DNA from: Lycium barbarum
Taxonomy: Eukaryota > Streptophyta > Magnoliopsida > Solanales > Solanaceae
Assembly (NCBI RefSeq): GCF_019175385.1
Contig: NC_083337.1
Coordinates: forward strand, 162,887,713 to 162,951,712
Length of the DNA stretch: 64,000 nt
Reading direction: 5' to 3'
The position numbers were made by a program, and so were the translations under genes. The notes below the pieces were generated by a model. It had not been told where the DNA came from. It did not search any database and saw nothing but the letters and a program-made list of their open reading frames with translations. Each line of letters opens with the position of its first letter. The stretch's first letter is position 1. Positions 59,551 through 64,000 of the stretch are shown here, one piece after another.

Positions 59551-60849
59551 ATGGTGGACGGAACACAAATGAAAATTATGGAGGAGAAATTGACTAAACA
59601 TGATGCGGTTCTGGATGAGCTGAATGAGCAACAAAGGGTTATGGTTGCTACTCAGAATGAGATCCAACATACTTTAGAGCAAATTCTAGATCGATTGACT
59701 CAGTTAGAGAGGAGGCCTAACAGAGGATAGGGGTGGGCATGGTATGGTATATACCGAATAACATATTGAAACTGAAATTTTTAATACCGCCGTTTTGATA
59801 TTACAGTATTTGGTATGCATTTTAATTTTATTTGGTATTCGGTACGGTATTCGGTATTTATAAAAAGAATACCGAGATACCGTATACTGTACCGAAGTTT
59901 ATACTACATATACAATCCATTTATGTTATACTTAGTACTATTAAATATATAGCCTAGTTTTTGTACAATTAAATACATCCCATTCAAGTTAGATTTTGGA
60001 TGTCACTAAATGAATTTTTGGTGTAAAATTGTACAGGACTAAGGATTATGCTTAATTTTGGTTAATTTTGTTTAGACTTTGTAACTTCGACTACTCTATC
60101 ATGATTCAAATTTCATTTTTGTGTAATTGAATAACGAAGAAAATTGCATGTACTTTCTTTTATATATGTCTACATGTGTAAGGTGTTAGTTCAATATAAT
60201 TGAGACGTTGTGAATACAACATCGATGAAAAGTCGAAGTCATAATCCTTTATTATATGAGTATATATGTAAGTTGAAGTCAAACAAACTATGGTTACCGA
60301 ATTACCGTACCGAAAAATACCGAAACCAAACTTAGAAACACCGAACCATATCGAATTATTTTGATATGGTAATGGTATAGTATTTTTAGAAACCGAAAAC
60401 CGAAGTTACCGAACTGAATTTTCAAATACCGTACCATGCCCACTCCTAACAGAGGACCCAAGATCGCACAACCAGGAAGTGCAGGAAGTTGTGAATACAA
60501 CATCGATGGTGAGTGCGATATCTGTATCGTAAGGGAAGATCTGAACTGCGATGGAATTGGATGCCGTGTGTACAGTATAAATTGCGAGTGCGACATCTGT
60601 ATCAAAAGTGGTACTAATTCTCCAGGAAGTGAAGGTATGAAATGCGATGAAACTGAGATAAATCAACCTTTCGACTTTCACGGACTTGGTGATCCACAGG
60701 TAGAACTCGATTCTCTTGTCCTCGGGTGTACTCGAGAACTTGATTTGTCTAGTGTATGCTTTAATATATGGCTGGAATATGTGAAATTTAAGACAACTGG
60801 AGTTGCTTCCTACTTGTTTGATAAAATTTCTGAAAGGGCTCATGTCTAA
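59551..60849 (+). pseudogene. gag-like frame of the non-autonomous element, split by a hAT MITE
   Basis: ATG at 59551 opens a frame with a coiled-coil-like stretch (MEEKLTKHDAVLDELNEQQ, then LEQILDRLTQLERR), as at the start of plant gypsy gag proteins. It stops after 59 residues at TAG 59728-59730, which is the first three bases of the inserted MITE. If the MITE and one target copy are disregarded, the same frame continues from 60457 to the stop ending at 60849, giving Cys-rich pieces (GECDICIVRED, CECDICIKSG) and FHGLGDPQVELDSLVLG. No CCHC zinc knuckle or capsid motif was recognised in the second part. So this is a gag-like start joined to an unknown sequence, now disrupted. Confidence 0.6.
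59728..60448. mobile_element. hAT MITE, 721 bp, inside the retroelement
   Basis: The inverted ends TAGGGGTGGGCATGGTATGG and TAGGAGTGGGCATGGTACGG (reverse complement of the right) are flanked by perfect 8-bp duplications ACAGAGGA (59720-59727 and 60449-60456). Subterminal regions are rich in GGTATTCGGTA / TACCGAA words. Confidence 0.93.
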
Positions 60850-61156
60850 GTAGTACATATGTTAATAAGAATAAAGAGCAAGTTCCCTCTCGTTTTAGTT
60901 AGAAATGGACTGATTGTTCTTGTATCGGATCCAGGGATAGGTTTAAAGACCGTGAAATTTGTTGGTCACACAAATAATGTTGAGAATTATTGATGGATAT
61001 CAGTAACATGTTTTGTTTGCATAGATTATCTGATAACATCAATCGAGTTTGGGATACGGGATGGCAGTGGTTTATGCATCCCTCTGTTGTGCATCATTGG
61101 TTTTTAAGTTACAAAATACCTCTCTTAACCATGAACTCTACCGGTAGTGTGAAAGT

Positions 61157-62503
61157 ATGGATATCACTGGAGGAACTCCTAGTAGAAACTATAAAAAAAT
61201 TATAATTGATACGGAGGTGGAAGAACCAGATTGTTGCAAGATAAGGAAACTATGCTTATTAGGTTTCTTTTGCATTATTGCAATTTGTTCTGCTGCTCTT
61301 AACTTCTATGGTAAACCTGAAGATGACAAAGTTACATGATTACAAGTAATTCGAAGAGAGTTGCTAGTGAATTGGTCAACCAAAGATGAAGTTGAATTAG
61401 GGATATTTAGTCTAGGGACATCATTCTTCCCTATTCAATTGTGGATTCCAACATATGGAAGCAAATTCAGCTTTACGGATGTTCATGGAATTATTATTCC
61501 TCTGTTGGTGGAAAAGCTATATTTGGCTGGTGTTTTAATGACTTTTGTACTAGGAGACTTTTTGAAAATGGAAGGTTGTAGCAGTCTTGTTAGAACTATT
61601 TCAACAACTCTTCAATTAGAGAAAGGCTTTATGGACTCATTTGGATACCACATCATTTGGACAGGATTATGGGAAGTAATCAATAGTAGCTTAAATACAC
61701 CTTGTTCACATGGCTTGTGGGTTCTTCCAAAACAGATTCAATCTCAGGGAACAAGACATATGCATTCGGCTGCTCAACACTGGACGGGAGCAAGGGCGAT
61801 TATATTTTCTTGGACAGTGAAAATCAATCTTTCGCTATTAGCCTGTCAAATTGATTCCACGTCTAATGATCAATGTATTTTGAATCAATTCCCATTTGAT
61901 CCCAATTCGAATTTATTCATTATAACCAATTTTGGACGCCTCCAAGTTCATCAATTGAAACCAGGGGCATCTGTACACACTCTCTTACTTGTAAAGAACA
62001 CATTTCAGATTTGGGATCCAGTAATTAGTTTTGAGTTCATGGCGATAGGTTCAAGTGCTATTGGACTCTTTGTGTTGCCTCAATGGAGTGAATGTTCTCT
62101 GTGGCATGTGGACTCCATGTTTGGTGTAGTTAGCCATCTGTTTCCAGTTACTATAAAGTTTCAGCTTCACATTTCCATTCTGAGTAAACTCTTTGACGAG
62201 CTGCTAAAGTACAGATGAATGAATCAAGTTACCTGAGTCACTTTGTGTCTTGGAAATAACTTAGGCTTACACATTTGCTATTGGTTTGATACCGGACAGG
62301 ATCTATGGACTTGCTTTGATTGGGTAGAATTGGATGCTTCAAATGTATGCATACTTTCAAGGCTCGATGCTCTAGCAACCTTTATGGCTGAGATTGTAAA
62401 TAATGGAATATCGAAGCTGATGGATGATGTGATGAAGTTATTTACGGAGTTGTTGTCATATCTGCCAATGAGGAGGGATACCTTGTTATATGGTTTCAAA
62501 TAA
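61157..62503 (+). pseudogene. Unidentified long frame of the non-autonomous element, three in-frame TGA
   Basis: One frame stays open for about 449 codons apart from TGA at 61337, 62216 and 62234. The first part (61157-61336) has a basic and acidic start then a likely membrane segment (LCLLGFFCIIAICSAALNFY). The longest open part is 61340-62215 (no early ATG). It has pieces such as FFPIQLWIPTYGSKFSFTDV, SAAQHWTGARAIIFSW and FIITNFGRLQVHQLKPGA, with several hydrophobic stretches. The last part ends ELLSYLPMRRDTLLYG. I do not recognise a family; it is not reverse transcriptase, integrase, protease or RNase H by motif. It could be a captured and decayed host gene or an unusual element-encoded protein. 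All three stops being TGA fits CpG decay of CGA codons. Confidence 0.4.
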
Positions 62504-62619
62504 GAGTTGTGACGTGTATGGACGTGGAGTTTGTACCACCTGGTTTGGCACAAAGGTGAGAAGTTTTCTGATTTTGATCGTAATCCTTGAGGTCAAGGAT
62601 TGTTTCTAGCGGGCGAGAA

Positions 62620-63059
62620 TGTTATGACCTGGAGCTTTTAAATAAAAAACAAGAGTGGTGGATAAAATAATTCATGTGTACGCACAAGATAACATTTCAA
62701 TTAATGAGCTCGGACGGTCCAGATTAAGTCTCTTTGAGGAGTGGATATAATCCCTAACTGATCTAGCTACAGGAATGAACGAATATTGCAGGTCTTTTCT
62801 CTCTCTTTCTTCCCCTTCTTCACACTCTTTCTCTCTTCTTCCTTCTCAATTCTAAATTTCTCGTCTTTCCCTTTTCCTACAGATTTGCAACGTCAATGGC
62901 GAGCTACCCATTCAATTAGCTTAGTTTAATCCCGCATTTCTTTCTCTTGTAATCGAGTACCATTTTTTCAGTTTCAATAAATCAGAAAATTGTCCCAAAA
63001 TCTCTTTAATTTTCGTAATTCTAATTGTTCGAGCTTAGATCCTTATCGGGATCATTACA
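62620..63059 (+). repeat. Right LTR
   Basis: 440 bp, TG...CA ends, paired with 59071-59510. Confidence 0.95.
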
Positions 63060-63629
63060 AGATGAAAATATTGTCTCCCAAGTGTTGCTTTTAAAGTTTC
63101 CAAAAATTTCCCAATAAAAAGTGACAAAAATAGCCTTCGAACTTCAGATTTCCAGATCTGGCCATTTTTGCAATTTTAGCCACTTTTCTCATTTTCTTTA
63201 ATTTGGTCTCTTTTGACTTGTTTTTCACTTGGTTTCTTCCCGATCACTTCTCAATCATATAAAACCTGTAAAATGGGAGTAAACGACATTAAATGCATTA
63301 TTTTATCAATTAGACATAGCAAAAATCTTAGATTAAAGAAAAGATAAGTTGGTAAAATATCAAATTATCATTTATATTAGTAAGATTTAATTTAAGTTAA
63401 TAGGATGTTATCCATGTGATTGCAGTACAATCTGTTGGATGTTATTATATCAAATTGTATTTACTAATATGAAGATGTGAGTAGTTTAATTCAAATTTTA
63501 AAATAGTTCTACTATGAAAGGTAGTCAATGCTTCTTCTTTTTTCTTAATTTTTTTTTTACTTCTTACATTTTTTCTGCAAACTTCAATATTGTTTAAGCG
63601 AAAATAAAATCTTAAATTCACTATTAATT

Positions 63630-64000
63630 AAAATAGTTTGAGGCTAGAATTACAGCAGCTTATGCTAGGACACTGTCTTATGCTGGGCAACTGCAAATCA
63701 TTATGGCTGCACTATTTTCTATATATAGCTAGTGGGGGGCTGTCTTTATCCTGTCTCAGAGCATCATAAAGGCAGTGGATAAGAAGTGTAGGGATTATTT
63801 GTGGGGGTGTTCTGAGGAGAAAAGGAAAATAGCATTGGTATCATGGGAAAAAATATGTTTGCCTAAGAAGTCTGGTAGTTTGAATATTAAGAGTTGCAAG
63901 CTCTGGAATGTAGCATCAGTAGGTAAACTCATATGGCAACTAGCCAACAATAAAGAGATGTTATGGGTCAAATGGGTGCATGGTATTTATATGAAAGGGG
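63630..64000 (+). mobile_element. LINE (non-LTR retrotransposon) ORF2 fragment, cut by the window end
   Basis: A nearly continuous frame carries the region just after the reverse transcriptase, where plant LINEs have a zinc-binding zf-RVT domain: LSYAGQLQIIMAAL, a stop, then KAVDKKCRDYLWG, KIALVSWEKICLPKKSG, LNIKSCKLWNVASVGKLIWQ and WVKWVHGIYMKG. One in-frame TAG (about 63732) shows it is decayed. The upstream part of the element is missing, as expected for a truncated copy, although the LTR fragment lies directly to the left. Confidence 0.88.

Larger units (their letters stand above)
59071..63059 (+). mobile_element. Complete non-autonomous LTR retroelement (about 4.0 kb, 440-bp LTRs)
   Basis: Two 440-bp direct LTRs (59071-59510 and 62620-63059) start TGTTATGACC and end CATTACA, with about 20 substitutions and no length change by eye. 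Perfect duplications AGATG (59066-59070 and 63060-63064) flank it. A primer-binding site matching initiator tRNA-Met follows the left LTR, and a purine tract (about 62609-62619) precedes the right one. The ~3.1-kb interior shows no reverse transcriptase, integrase or protease motif, so it must borrow them from a relative. Confidence 0.92.
58193..63390 (-). mobile_element. Long gypsy-like LTR fragment, right arm of an inverted pair
   Basis: On the - strand it ends with TGGATTCGACCCCGACTCAT, GACTGTGTACACTTTCTC and GTTATCA, matching the left arm at roughly 70-75% by eye over several hundred bases. It continues past the nested retroelement: the target-duplication copies AGATG at 59066-59070 and 63060-63064 join its two halves. 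The outer part (63130-63390) matches 53173-54800. Confidence 0.5.

Overview
This is nuclear DNA of a flowering plant, almost certainly a member of the Solanaceae. The genes have split exons with GT-AG introns and AT-rich introns. At least eight SINE pieces have the TS-family layout (a TTG-repeat 3' end and a conserved body), which is typical of nightshades. There are many hAT and Tourist-like MITEs, long Ty3/gypsy-type LTRs and TA microsatellites. No bacterial, phage, CRISPR or operon structure is present. Most of the supplied open reading frames are chance frames or shadows; the real genes had to be assembled exon by exon.

Host genes, left to right: (1) the last two coding exons of a + strand gene, possibly a COMM-domain protein (1704-2883); (2) on the - strand, a complete SERRATE homologue (5220-13759, 12 coding exons), the zinc-finger RNA-processing factor of microRNA biogenesis, with an expanded repetitive N-terminus and an apparent one-base frameshift near its C-terminus; (3) on the - strand, an intact 15-exon gene for a TFIIIC 90-kDa/GTF3C4-like subunit (15102-22675, 884 codons by my assembly); (4) on the + strand, the 112-residue ribosomal protein eL30 gene (31081-33125) with telo-box and site II promoter motifs; (5) on the + strand, a two-exon DIVARICATA/MYBS-like MYB gene (44599-47230, 334 residues). 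These are housekeeping or regulatory genes in separate pathways; I see no co-operating cluster.

Between and inside the genes lies accessory DNA. 23.6-29.7 kb is a solo LTR (5-bp target duplication ATAAT) that later received a 3.8-kb hAT transposon (8-bp target duplication CGATGGGA) whose transposase frame is broken at an 18-base G run. 33.2-43.7 kb is a gene-free patchwork: a segment duplicated downstream of the MYB gene, tandem repeats, nested MITEs and SINEs, and a probable mitochondrial insertion. 47.2-52.7 kb holds the second copy of the duplicated segment, a second solo LTR of the same family in opposite orientation, and a decayed poly(A)-binding-protein pseudogene. 52.7-63.4 kb is an inverted pair of long gypsy-like LTR fragments broken by MITEs. 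One of them carries a complete non-autonomous LTR retroelement (59071-63059; 440-bp LTRs, AGATG target duplication). That element has no recognisable reverse transcriptase, an unidentified long reading frame, and a gag-like frame stopped by the first three bases of a hAT MITE. The window ends inside a LINE.

The strongest unusual points are the unidentified frame in the non-autonomous retroelement, the SERRATE frameshift and N-terminal repeat expansion, the duplicated 3' flank shared by the eL30 and MYB genes, and the layered insertions whose order can be read from their target duplications.
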